A DNA stretch of 8,164 bases from UBA9547 sp044349205 (GTDB taxonomy: Bacteria > Bacteroidota > Bacteroidia > Cytophagales > UBA9547): assembly GCA_044349205.1 (NCBI GenBank), contig JBIKRJ010000108.1:1-8164 (forward strand), read 5' to 3'. Below the pieces are notes generated by a model, which did no database searches, was not told where the DNA came from, and was given only the letters and a program-made list of their open reading frames with translations. The translations under genes were made by a program, and so were the position numbers. Numbering within the stretch: position 1 is the stretch's first letter; each line of letters begins with the position of its first letter. This document shows, one piece after another, positions 1 through 7,153 of the stretch.

Positions 1-1980
1 CTTTTTTCCGATATTTCAGATGCTTGCAAGGCCATTCTACCTTTGAAAGAATCGAAAGCAGAAGCTATGGAATTGATGGACAGAGCTTCACTAAAAGCCA
101 TCGAACATTTGGAGGGATTGCCAGTGGAGATGAAATCTTTACCCGCCAATGCCGCAGCATTACTCATTGAATACCAAGCTGAAACAGAAGAAAAACTAAA
201 ATCACTTTTGCTGGAAGCAGAACCATTTTTAAAAAATATTGTCACCTGCTCTCCTATCGTATTTAGCCAAAATCCCGAGCATCAAGCTCAATTATGGAAA
301 ATAAGAAAAGGTTTGTTCCCTGCCGTAGGTGCTGTTCGCAAGCAAGGCACTACGGTAATTCTGGAAGATGTGGCTTTCCCGATAGCACACCTAGCGAGTG
401 CTGTGTGCGATTTACAGGAACTATTCATCAAGTATTCTTACGAAAATGGCATCATTTTTGGTCATGCCAAAGACGGTAATTTGCATTTTGTAATTACACA
501 AGCATTTCATAATGAAGATGATAAAAAGCGATATGCTGCCTTTATCGACGAAATGGTCGAAATGGTGGTACATCGTTACAATGGGTCGCTAAAAGCCGAG
601 CACGGAACAGGGCGAAACATGTCGCCATTTGTGGAAACGGAATGGGGCACTGAAGCCTATGCCTTGATGAAGGAATTGAAAGAATGTATTGACCCACAGT
701 ACATTTTGAATCCCAATGTGATAATAAGTGCCGACAAAGAAATACACCTAAAAAACCTAAAACCACTTCCTGTGGTGGAACAAGAAGTGGACAAATGTAT
801 AGAATGTGGATTTTGTGAAAGACTTTGCCCAAGCCGAGATGTAACGCTTACACCGCGTCAGCGCATTGTGGTGCGCCGATATATGGCAGAAAATGGGAAA
901 AACGACGATTTATTAAAACAATATCAATACCAAGGTTTGGATACTTGTGCGGTTGACGGTCTTTGTGCTACGGATTGCCCAGTGGACATCAATACAGGGG
1001 AGTTGGTAAAACGACTGCGAAAAGAGAATCATTCGGCTTTTGCCAACAAAATGGCACTTCAGGTTGCCAAAAACATGGCTATTGGCGAAAAATTAGCCAG
1101 AGCCTACCTTAAATTCGGTAAAGTAGTAAATAAAGTATTGGGCAGTAATGCGTTATATAATTTTAGCTCTAGCTTAAGAAAAGCCTATGTACCTTTTCCG
1201 CTATGGTTAAAAGGTTTAGAAAGTACTTCCAAATCAAATACTTACACTTCCAACGAATCTGATACAAAAGTTGTTGTTTTCGAAACTTGTATTCAAAGGG
1301 TAATGGGAGGCAACAAAAAGCACTTGACTTGGACAGATACCTTACAATCATTGTGTCAAAAGTCTTACATTCAGGTACTTATGTATTCCAACAAAGGACA
1401 ATGTTGTAGCCAAGCTTTTTCTTCAAAAGGATATACCGAAGCGGCAAGCTATTCGGCCAATGAGGCCGTAGAATGGCTTTGGAAAAGCACTATGGAAGGA
1501 ACGCACCCTGTGGTAATAGACACGAGTTCTTGTGCCTTTAGCCTGCAACATGCAGCCCACCTTTTGACATCTGAAAACAAAGTAAGACTACAAAAACTAC
1601 GAATTTTGGACACTACAGCATTTTGTGCCGAATACCTACTCCCACGCCTTCGTATCAAACAAAAGAAAAAAAGCGTGGCCCTGCATCCAGTCTGTTCGTT
1701 GGAAAAGATGAAATTGAAAGGAAAGCTGCTGGATGTGGCCAAAGCTTGTGCTGAAGAAGTTATCGTACCTGAAAAAGCCGGCTGTTGTGGCATGGCAGGC
1801 GACAGAGGGTTCTTTTATCCTGAATTGACCACAGGCGCAACGCAGCTAGAGGCTGAAGAAATCAAAACATTGAACTGCGAAGGGCATTATTCCACTGGCA
1901 GAACCTGTGAAATCGCATTGACAGAAGCCACGGGCAAAGAATATGTGTCGCTGCTGTATTTGCTCGACGAAGTGAGTTAA
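1..1980 (+). CDS. FAD-linked oxidase / Fe-S dehydrogenase, YdiJ-like (5' truncated)
   Basis: This is the C-terminal part of a large flavoprotein that probably oxidises a D-2-hydroxyacid (D-lactate or D-2-hydroxyglutarate type) and passes electrons through Fe-S clusters to an acceptor. The frame is open from base 1 with no stop, so the TTG at 43 is internal; 659 residues are visible. Order: the FAD-linked oxidase C-terminal domain, with GHAKDGNLH (460-486) and AEHGTGR (595-615); a double 4Fe-4S ferredoxin-like domain, with CIECGFCERLCP (796-831) and CAVDGLCATDCP (946-981); then a cysteine-rich CCG-type domain ending in GCCGMAGDRG (about 1780-1809). Family members such as E. coli YdiJ are about 1000 residues, so roughly the first third (the FAD-binding PCMH domain) lies outside the window. 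The first CCG-type motif reads CCS (near 1405) rather than CCG. The exact substrate cannot be told from sequence. The gene converges on the ABC exporter gene. Confidence 0.9.
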   Translation, partial: LFSDISDACKAILPLKESKAEAMELMDRASLKAIEHLEGLPVEMKSLPANAAALLIEYQAETEEKLKSLLLEAEPFLKNIVTCSPIVFSQNPEHQAQLWKIRKGLFPAVGAVRKQGTTVILEDVAFPIAHLASAVCDLQELFIKYSYENGIIFGHAKDGNLHFVITQAFHNEDDKKRYAAFIDEMVEMVVHRYNGSLKAEHGTGRNMSPFVETEWGTEAYALMKELKECIDPQYILNPNVIISADKEIHLKNLKPLPVVEQEVDKCIECGFCERLCPSRDVTLTPRQRIVVRRYMAENGKNDDLLKQYQYQGLDTCAVDGLCATDCPVDINTGELVKRLRKENHSAFANKMALQVAKNMAIGEKLARAYLKFGKVVNKVLGSNALYNFSSSLRKAYVPFPLWLKGLESTSKSNTYTSNESDTKVVVFETCIQRVMGGNKKHLTWTDTLQSLCQKSYIQVLMYSNKGQCCSQAFSSKGYTEAASYSANEAVEWLWKSTMEGTHPVVIDTSSCAFSLQHAAHLLTSENKVRLQKLRILDTTAFCAEYLLPRLRIKQKKKSVALHPVCSLEKMKLKGKLLDVAKACAEEVIVPEKAGCCGMAGDRGFFYPELTTGATQLEAEEIKTLNCEGHYSTGRTCEIALTEATGKEYVSLLYLLDEVS

Positions 1981-1982
1981 AC

Positions 1983-3827
1983 TTAGAAGTCGGCCAAGCC
2001 CCACAGCTTTTTGTACAGGCCATCTTTTGCCAAAAGTGCTACGTGTGTCCCCTCTTCCACAATTTTACCTTTGTCTACCACGGCAATCTTGTCGGCTTGC
2101 TGTATAGTGGTTAGTCGGTGCGCAATAACAAGCGATGTGCGACCTTTCATAAGCGTATTCAGTGCTTCTTGTACCAGTTTTTCCGATTCGTTGTCGAGCG
2201 CTGAGGTGGCTTCATCCAAAATCAATATTTCAGGATTGCGCAATACAGCACGTGCGATGCTAATACGCTGACGCTGTCCGCCTGAAAGTCGCCCTCCTCT
2301 TTCGCCAATAAAGGTTTGATAGCCATTTTCCAACTGACTCACAAATTGATGTGCATTGGCCACTTTAGCTGCGGCTTCCACCTCTGCAAGTGTAGCCTGC
2401 GGTTTGCCAAAAGTAATGTTGTTGAAAACAGTGTCGTTGAATAAAATGGGCTCCTGCCCTACTATGCCCATTATGTTGCGAAGAGAGTGTAAATCACAAG
2501 TTTTCAACGAGATACCATCCAAAAGTACTTCTCCTTGTTGCACATCGTAAAAACGAGGTACCAAATCGGCCAAAGTAGATTTTCCACCTCCCGAAGGACC
2601 TACCAAAGCCAAAGTCTTTCCTTTTTCAAGCGTGAGGTTTATATCTTTCAATACTTCGGTGCCTCCATAGGAAAAAGATACATTTCGGAACTCGATTTTT
2701 TCTTTAAAACCTTGTAATACAATCGCATTGCTTGGATTTTTGATTTTAGATTCGGCATCCACCAATTCAAATATCCTTTCTCCCGCCACTAAGCCTCTCT
2801 GAATGGTACTGTAGGAAGAGGACATGGACTTGACAGGTATCAACAATTGCACTATGAGTATAATGTAGGCAATAAACTGAACACCAGTAAGTTGAGAGCC
2901 TGAATCGTTGCCCAAAACCAAAATACCGCCGTATAACAGTAGTCCTGTCACCAACGTGACACCCAAAAATTCGGAAACGGGCGAGGCCAAGTCTCTTTTG
3001 TTTTGCATAGAACGATATACGCGCGAATATCCATCGTTCAAGGAATCAAATTTTTGGCTCACAAACTCTTTGGCATTGAAGGCCTTTACTACTTTTATAC
3101 CCGAAAGGGTTTCGTCGAGCATGCTCATAATGCTACCAAGCGCGTTTTGCCCTTCTTTGGCTTCTTTTTTCAAAGATTTTACGATGGCTGCCAATACCAA
3201 GCTGGAAACCGGAAAATACAATAGACAGAAAATGGTGAGTTCGGGCGACATGTAAAAAAGAAAGATAAAATAGCCAATGATACTAATGGGATCTTTCAGC
3301 ATACCGCTCAAAGTTGCCGAAATAGTGTATTCAAGCTCTTGCACGTCGCTAGTGAGCCTCGACATGATGTCGCCCTTCTTTTCGTTGGTAAAAAAACCAA
3401 GGTGCAAGAGCATGAGCCTGTCGAAAATGGCTTTGCGAATGTTGCGAATAGAACCCGCCCTGATAAGCGTAAGCGTTCTTTCAGACAGATACCTGAAAAT
3501 GTTGGCTAGTAAAACCGAAAAAATAATGATGCCACACACATATTTCAAAGCACCCAATTTGCCTTGGGCGGGGTCGTTCAAAAAAGTGTTGAAATAGTAA
3601 TAGAAATAACCCTTTATGGTAACAAGGCTGAATGAAAATTCAGGTTTCGTTTGGTACAAAAGCAGGTTTGCGTCTTGTACAGTTCCAAAAATGATGTTCA
3701 AAAGGGGAATTAGCAGACCAAAATTGACCAAGCCAAATACCACCGAAAGAATCACAAAAACAAAGTATAGCGGAACCAACGCGCGGTACTGTTTGCCATA
3801 ACTGAGAATACGGAAATACGTTTTCAT
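1983..3827 (-). CDS. ABC exporter, MsbA-like (fused permease and ATPase)
   Basis: A half-size ABC exporter of 614 residues that would work as a homodimer in the inner membrane, driving export of a lipid or other hydrophobic substrate by ATP hydrolysis. The N-terminal half (about 15-335) has about six hydrophobic segments of the type I exporter fold. The ATPase half is intact: Walker A GPSGGGKST (410-418), Q-loop Gln458, signature LSGGQ (514-518), Walker B ILILDE (534-539), D-loop SALD and switch His570. The length and single-chain layout match MsbA/LptA-flippase-like and multidrug half-transporters. In Bacteroidota this group is often called MsbA, but the substrate cannot be read from sequence. 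The ATG at 3825-3827 lies 3 bp past the stop of the barrel-protein gene, so the two are probably co-transcribed and translationally coupled. An out-of-frame ATG overlaps that stop (TAATG) but opens only a 63-codon shadow frame. Confidence 0.93.
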   Translation of the reverse strand: MKTYFRILSYGKQYRALVPLYFVFVILSVVFGLVNFGLLIPLLNIIFGTVQDANLLLYQTKPEFSFSLVTIKGYFYYYFNTFLNDPAQGKLGALKYVCGIIIFSVLLANIFRYLSERTLTLIRAGSIRNIRKAIFDRLMLLHLGFFTNEKKGDIMSRLTSDVQELEYTISATLSGMLKDPISIIGYFIFLFYMSPELTIFCLLYFPVSSLVLAAIVKSLKKEAKEGQNALGSIMSMLDETLSGIKVVKAFNAKEFVSQKFDSLNDGYSRVYRSMQNKRDLASPVSEFLGVTLVTGLLLYGGILVLGNDSGSQLTGVQFIAYIILIVQLLIPVKSMSSSYSTIQRGLVAGERIFELVDAESKIKNPSNAIVLQGFKEKIEFRNVSFSYGGTEVLKDINLTLEKGKTLALVGPSGGGKSTLADLVPRFYDVQQGEVLLDGISLKTCDLHSLRNIMGIVGQEPILFNDTVFNNITFGKPQATLAEVEAAAKVANAHQFVSQLENGYQTFIGERGGRLSGGQRQRISIARAVLRNPEILILDEATSALDNESEKLVQEALNTLMKGRTSLVIAHRLTTIQQADKIAVVDKGKIVEEGTHVALLAKDGLYKKLWGLADF

Positions 3828-3830
3828 GCA

Positions 3831-5510
3831 TTAAAATTCGTGCGTTCGTGGATTGAAGTTGTAGCGCAATCCAAACGAAGCAAAGTAGGTGTTTTTTCTA
3901 TTACGGGCATTTGCATTCTCGGTAAACTGTTCGCGTGCCATTGCGCTTAGGTCTAGAAAAAGGTTGTGCCTTGCCATATAACTAAGTGTCATTTCGGCAT
4001 AGGCAATGTTGGTTGTAACGCCCTGTGTAATATAGTTACCATAAGGTCTTTCGACAATGGCACGAGTGTAAGGAATAAAAATATTGCTGCCATAGTTGTT
4101 TTTTGCATCGTCCAAACCAATACGCGTCGCAATGGCTTTGGCCACGATATTGATGCGCTTGAAAGGTTGGCAACGAAGCAACCCGACTATTTCCACAAAA
4201 TTGGCTCCCATCGGGTGTGCAAGTGGCTGGTTGTAAGCAGAATAATTAGTAGTGCCATCTAACGAAGTATAAGTGAACGGCCTCACTACGTTGGCCTCTA
4301 ATTGCATGTCTAAATTATTAACACCTGCCACATTGATGTATTTCAATCCCAATTGGTAGGCTTGTTTGTTGCCCCACCAGCCATTTCCATTTCTTATTTC
4401 CCTGATTCTAAATTCGTTAAGCACTATTTGTCCGTAAAGTGACAAATGCTTCAAGAAATTAAGTTTAAAATCGGCACCAATGGTCGCTTTGTCGCTACTG
4501 CCCATATAGGTTTCCACATAACGATAGAATATAATTGGATTTAAGTAGTTGAAATCGAACTGATTATTTTCTCTGGTATAAACAATAGATTCAAAAACTC
4601 CTACATTCAAATGCTTGCCTATGTTCATGCTCAAATGGTGTAAAGTCATAAACTTGCGCGGATAGGTGGTGTCTTTGCCAATATTGGTGTTGTAAAAAGT
4701 TTGGGCGTAGAGGTTGGTATAGTGTATTTTCCAAATTTTGGTTTGAATTTTCCCAAATAGATAGGGCGAGGTAAAATCGGAAAGTATCAACGATCGATGT
4801 CCGTTTCCAATGAAATTGCGGTCTTGCCCAAACTGAAATTTGATGTGCTTGGTAAAGTTGAAGGTGAAATACCCGCGCGCGGTAAAAAAATCGACGCCAT
4901 AGGCCTGATAGGGTTTGAAATAACCCTCTCCTGGCACTGCTCGAATTCCTGCAAGGTTTATTCTTTCGCGTACATAGTTGGGGTACAAGGCCTGTGTGGT
5001 GGAGATGACCGAATAAAAACCTATTTTCTTGTCGATCATCCCTCTGATTTCGGCGCCACGCGTGTTGATATAGTTTGAACCGACTCCTTCAGCTTCTCTC
5101 CCACCCATAAAATAAAATACGGGCGTTGCTTGTACCTCAAAATCAGTGCCTTTATAACTATAAAGCGCATTCTTTTTTTGGTAAAATAGCTTAAAAATGC
5201 CTCTTTTTGAGTTACCTACTTTTTCACTCGAATCGGCCCACTCCCAGTTATCGTCTTTCAAGTATTGCTGGTTAAAAGCATCGACCTTTGAAACCGCTTG
5301 CAAAGAATCTTCAGTAGCGTGGGAAGTCATTTTGTACACATTTTCTCTACTGTACGGCTTGAAAGAGGTATGCAAGTCGTTGGATGTTTTTCCACTTAAA
5401 ATTTCTTGCCTATCTATCAGGTGATTGTATTCCTTGTTCAAGGGAACAAAAACGCTTTGGGATATTGCCACAATCGGAAAAAGAAACGATAAAAATAGAA
5501 TCAGGCGCAT
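3831..5510 (-). CDS. Outer-membrane beta-barrel protein, Wzi/RemB-like
   Basis: A 559-residue secreted protein, probably an outer-membrane beta-barrel. It begins with a clear signal peptide (MRLILFLSFLFPIVAISQ, cleavage near residue 18-19). A short soluble segment follows (about 20-100), including the stretch VPLNKEYNHLIDR and a KPYSRE element. The rest alternates polar and aromatic residues as barrel strands do, and it ends in a strand-like FGLRYNFN with a terminal Phe. The region FGQDRNFIGNGHRSLILSD (about 227-245), followed by SPYLFGKI and KIWKIHYTNLYA, resembles what I recall from Bacteroidota proteins of the capsule-assembly Wzi family and the gliding protein RemB. The family call is from memory, without an alignment. 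A role in surface polysaccharide or surface-protein display is inferred. It lies 46 bp after nuoJ, with a possible promoter of its own, and 3 bp before the ABC exporter gene. Confidence 0.72.
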   Translation of the reverse strand: MRLILFLSFLFPIVAISQSVFVPLNKEYNHLIDRQEILSGKTSNDLHTSFKPYSRENVYKMTSHATEDSLQAVSKVDAFNQQYLKDDNWEWADSSEKVGNSKRGIFKLFYQKKNALYSYKGTDFEVQATPVFYFMGGREAEGVGSNYINTRGAEIRGMIDKKIGFYSVISTTQALYPNYVRERINLAGIRAVPGEGYFKPYQAYGVDFFTARGYFTFNFTKHIKFQFGQDRNFIGNGHRSLILSDFTSPYLFGKIQTKIWKIHYTNLYAQTFYNTNIGKDTTYPRKFMTLHHLSMNIGKHLNVGVFESIVYTRENNQFDFNYLNPIIFYRYVETYMGSSDKATIGADFKLNFLKHLSLYGQIVLNEFRIREIRNGNGWWGNKQAYQLGLKYINVAGVNNLDMQLEANVVRPFTYTSLDGTTNYSAYNQPLAHPMGANFVEIVGLLRCQPFKRINIVAKAIATRIGLDDAKNNYGSNIFIPYTRAIVERPYGNYITQGVTTNIAYAEMTLSYMARHNLFLDLSAMAREQFTENANARNRKNTYFASFGLRYNFNPRTHEF

Positions 5511-5526
5511 AAGCGTAAAAATTTTA

Positions 5527-5534
5527 CAAATCTA
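5527..5534 (-). promoter_or_regulatory. Possible Bacteroidota -7 box before the barrel-protein gene
   Basis: On the minus strand this reads TAGATTTG, a full match to TAnnTTTG, 16 bp before the ATG of the barrel-protein gene. No convincing -33 TTG lies at the usual spacing, and the implied leader is very short. It overlaps by one base a small palindrome, GTAAAA-A-TTTTAC (5515-5527). It suggests that the barrel and exporter genes can be transcribed separately from nuoIJ, but a chance match is possible. Confidence 0.4.
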
Positions 5535-5556
5535 AGCATGATGTTTCAAATTCCTT

Positions 5557-6060
5557 TCACTTGTTTTTAGGATTCAGCGGTTTGGTGCTGGCTATTACCA
5601 ATACTCCTATCAGAATTACAACCAAAAGGATGCCTACTAACTCGAATGGAAGTAAATAATCGCCCATTAGTCCATAGCCAATAACTTTTGCCGATGAGGC
5701 TTCGTAAATTGGTTTTTTAAGCCCAAAATCTTTTTCCAGATACACCACATACCCAAGCATTCCGCCGATAAGCAAGGCCAAAAAAAGACCTACACTCCTA
5801 TTTTGGATACCCGAGGTCAAAAACCTGTTTTCGCGCCTTTTGGTAATGAGAATACCGAATAGAAAAAGGGTGAGCACACCGCCCACATAAATCAAAAGCT
5901 GAGTTGCCGCCAAAAAATCGGCGTTCAATGTCAAATACAATCCCGCTATTCCTACAAATGTGGAAAGCAAAAGAAAAGCCGCATACAACAGGTTTTTCTG
6001 CCATGCCACAGCTATAGCCGAAAATAGCGTCAGAGACGAAAAAAAAGCAAAAGCTATCAT
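5557..6060 (-). CDS. nuoJ: NADH-quinone oxidoreductase subunit J
   Basis: A 167-residue polytopic membrane subunit of respiratory complex I, part of the proton-pumping arm next to NuoK and NuoA. Five hydrophobic segments are visible (about 3-19, 25-45, 48-72, 88-107 and 136-157). The conserved stretch from FVGIAGLYLTLNADFLAATQ (35-54) into LLIYVGGVLTLFLFGI (55-70) is the NuoJ hallmark and includes the pi-bulge helix TM3. The GDYLLPFELVGILL segment (133-146) fits the last helix. Length is normal for the family (about 160-200). The ATG follows the TAG stop of nuoI with no gap (TAGATG), so translation is very likely coupled. No upstream ribosome site is visible, as is usual in this phylum. The expected next gene, nuoK, is absent; an outer-membrane protein gene follows instead. 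Confidence 0.95.
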   Translation of the reverse strand: MIAFAFFSSLTLFSAIAVAWQKNLLYAAFLLLSTFVGIAGLYLTLNADFLAATQLLIYVGGVLTLFLFGILITKRRENRFLTSGIQNRSVGLFLALLIGGMLGYVVYLEKDFGLKKPIYEASSAKVIGYGLMGDYLLPFELVGILLVVILIGVLVIASTKPLNPKNK

Positions 6061-6981
6061 CTATTGGTCGGATTCTTTTGGCAAAGTCTTTGGTGGTATT
6101 TTGGGTGCGGGCATTTTTGGTTTAAACACAGGCTTGGCTGCGGGTGTGCTACTTGCCTGAATTTCTGTGTTGGTTGCTTGCGCAGCATCCTCGTTTTTCG
6201 CACTTGGCTCGGTGGTTTTAGGCACTGGCATTTTAGGACGAAAAACTGGCTTTGGAGCCGCTAGTTTATTTGGGTCTTCGGAAATGGATTCTTTTTCTTT
6301 GGCTTCGATTTCTGTTTGCACAGGCTTTGTTGCCAGAAATTTGGGTTTAAAAACGGGTTTGGCAGTTATTCCCAGTTCTTTTGATTCTGTAGCTTCGGCG
6401 CTTAATTTTTCTTTTGCCATAGCCTTTTCCGCCTGTTTCTGTTCGTATAGCTTTTGTTTTTCTTTTGCTTCCTGCGGACTTAAATCCGAAAAATGGTACA
6501 CCATATCGCGTACGTCAAATTCGGAATAGTCGAAAGTGGGTGTCATGGTCAGGCATTCGGTCGGACAAACGGTAGTACACAACCCGCAATAGCAACATTT
6601 GGCCATGTCTATGTCGAATTTTGCTGCGTACAATCTCTTTGAGCTTCCGTCAGAGGTAATGCCTATTTCCTCGGTCGATTTTATGGGCTCAATTTCAATA
6701 CAATCTACAGGGCAAATTTTGGCACATTTGTCGCACACAATGCAATCGTCCATTTCGTTGTGCAAACGATAACGACCGTTTTCAGGCACCGGAATGGCTT
6801 CGTAGGGATATTCCAAGGTCACAATCCCGCTACCCTGCTTGAAATAGTCTGGCGAATCAACCCCTAATGCATTAATTTTTTTTCTTGCGTTTAGGAAATG
6901 ACGGAATGTAAGCGCCATACCCGAAATACTAGAGGTTATTCCTTCGGCAATTCCTGAAAAATATTTTTGCAAGCCTGTCAT
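6061..6981 (-). CDS. nuoI: NADH-quinone oxidoreductase subunit I with long repeat-bearing C-terminal tail
   Basis: The ferredoxin-like subunit of complex I carrying clusters N6a and N6b, which relay electrons from NuoG towards NuoB at the quinone site. Two complete 4Fe-4S motifs are present: C80-x2-C83-x2-C86-x3-C90-P and C129-x2-C132-x2-C135-x3-C139-P. The N-terminal amphipathic helix (about 1-33) and the core to about residue 165 match NuoI. The protein is 306 residues, against roughly 160-190 for typical NuoI. The extra part starts with a charged, Glu/Lys/Ala-rich helix (about 168-202). It continues as a Pro/Lys-rich, probably disordered tail with three near-copies of KPVF[K/R]PK at 208-214, 244-250 and 283-289. 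The frame is unbroken and joins nuoJ directly. The ATG at 6979-6981 is chosen because MTGLQKYFSGIAEG fits the family N-terminus. It appears to be the first gene of its run, without nuoH ahead of it. Confidence 0.94.
   Translation of the reverse strand: MTGLQKYFSGIAEGITSSISGMALTFRHFLNARKKINALGVDSPDYFKQGSGIVTLEYPYEAIPVPENGRYRLHNEMDDCIVCDKCAKICPVDCIEIEPIKSTEEIGITSDGSSKRLYAAKFDIDMAKCCYCGLCTTVCPTECLTMTPTFDYSEFDVRDMVYHFSDLSPQEAKEKQKLYEQKQAEKAMAKEKLSAEATESKELGITAKPVFKPKFLATKPVQTEIEAKEKESISEDPNKLAAPKPVFRPKMPVPKTTEPSAKNEDAAQATNTEIQASSTPAAKPVFKPKMPAPKIPPKTLPKESDQ
6115..6360 (-). repeat. Three KPVF[K/R]PK repeats coded in the nuoI tail
   Basis: The tail of NuoI has three spaced copies of a seven-residue motif: KPVFKPK (6340-6360), KPVFRPK (6232-6252) and KPVFKPK (6115-6135). 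Each is followed by a similar hydrophobic, Pro/Lys stretch (FLATKP, MPVPKT, MPAPKI). Spacing is 36 and 39 residues. The DNA of the copies differs at several positions, so the protein motif appears to be kept rather than recently duplicated. The linkers are acidic, Ser/Thr/Ala-rich and not conserved among the copies. Confidence 0.85.
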
Positions 6982-7057
6982 TCAGGTTGCAAGTTAAGCC
7001 ACAGTGCGGAATATGCCATATCGAACATAAAATTGCTTGTTTGGTATGGCACGCAAA

Positions 7058-7081
7058 ATCACAAATGAGTATGTTTGTGAT
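7058..7081. promoter_or_regulatory. Operator-like dyad ATCACAAA-N8-TTTGTGAT
   Basis: A perfect 8-bp inverted repeat (7058-7065 and 7074-7081) separated by 8 bp. Its right arm contains the TTTG of the predicted -7 box for the sigma gene, so a protein bound here could block or modulate that promoter. The arms carry TCACA and TGTGA in the order opposite to a CRP site, so it should not be called a CRP site. Confidence 0.5.
7070..7077 (+). promoter_or_regulatory. Probable -7 box for the ECF sigma gene
   Basis: TATGTTTG matches TAnnTTTG exactly. A TTTG at 7040-7043 could serve as the -33 element, but the 26-bp gap is longer than usual. The box lies 76 bp before the preferred ATG at 7154, leaving a leader of about 70 nt. 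Confidence 0.45.
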
Positions 7082-7153
7082 ATTTTCCATTAAAGTTACT
7101 TAAACACACAATATGGCATAAACTTCTACGTTAAACATTTCGTGACCGTAGTA

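Larger units (their letters stand above)
7012..7120. repeat. Outer 10-bp inverted repeat ATATGGCATA
   Basis: TATGCCATAT at 7012-7021 is the exact reverse complement of ATATGGCATA at 7111-7120. A third, partial copy (TATGGCA) sits at 7045-7051. The arms are about 90 bp apart and enclose the inner dyad. Such paired sites in a divergent promoter region suggest a DNA-binding protein, but no known operator is recognised. Confidence 0.5.
6982..7153. promoter_or_regulatory. Divergent intergenic region between nuoI and the ECF sigma gene
   Basis: This 172-bp AT-rich stretch separates two genes read away from each other, so it must carry promoters for both. On the plus strand a TAnnTTTG box is present at 7070-7077. 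On the minus strand I found no exact TAnnTTTG for nuoI. It holds two inverted repeats, described separately. The last 12 bases (7142-7153) could be coding if the sigma factor starts at GTG 7142. Confidence 0.6.

Noticed and set aside
1449..1793. 114-codon minus-strand frame opposite the dehydrogenase
   Set aside because: It is antisense to the conserved cysteine-rich domain and has no domain of its own.
43..1980. TTG at 43 as the real start of the dehydrogenase
   Set aside because: The frame is open back to base 1 and the residues before 43 already match the family, so the gene continues past the left edge.
2908..3255. 115-codon plus-strand frame opposite the ABC exporter
   Set aside because: It lies wholly within the exporter's membrane domain on the opposite strand and shows no recognisable protein features.
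3640..3831. 63-codon minus-strand frame starting at the TAATG overlap
   Set aside because: It runs out of frame inside the exporter gene; the ATG at 3827 gives the proper exporter N-terminus.
6167..6529. 120-codon plus-strand frame opposite nuoI
   Set aside because: It is the antisense of the repetitive, low-complexity nuoI tail; nuoI on the other strand has clear Fe-S motifs and an unbroken frame.
7058..7081. CRP-type binding site
   Set aside because: A CRP site is TGTGA-N6-TCACA; here the half-sites are in the opposite order with different spacing.
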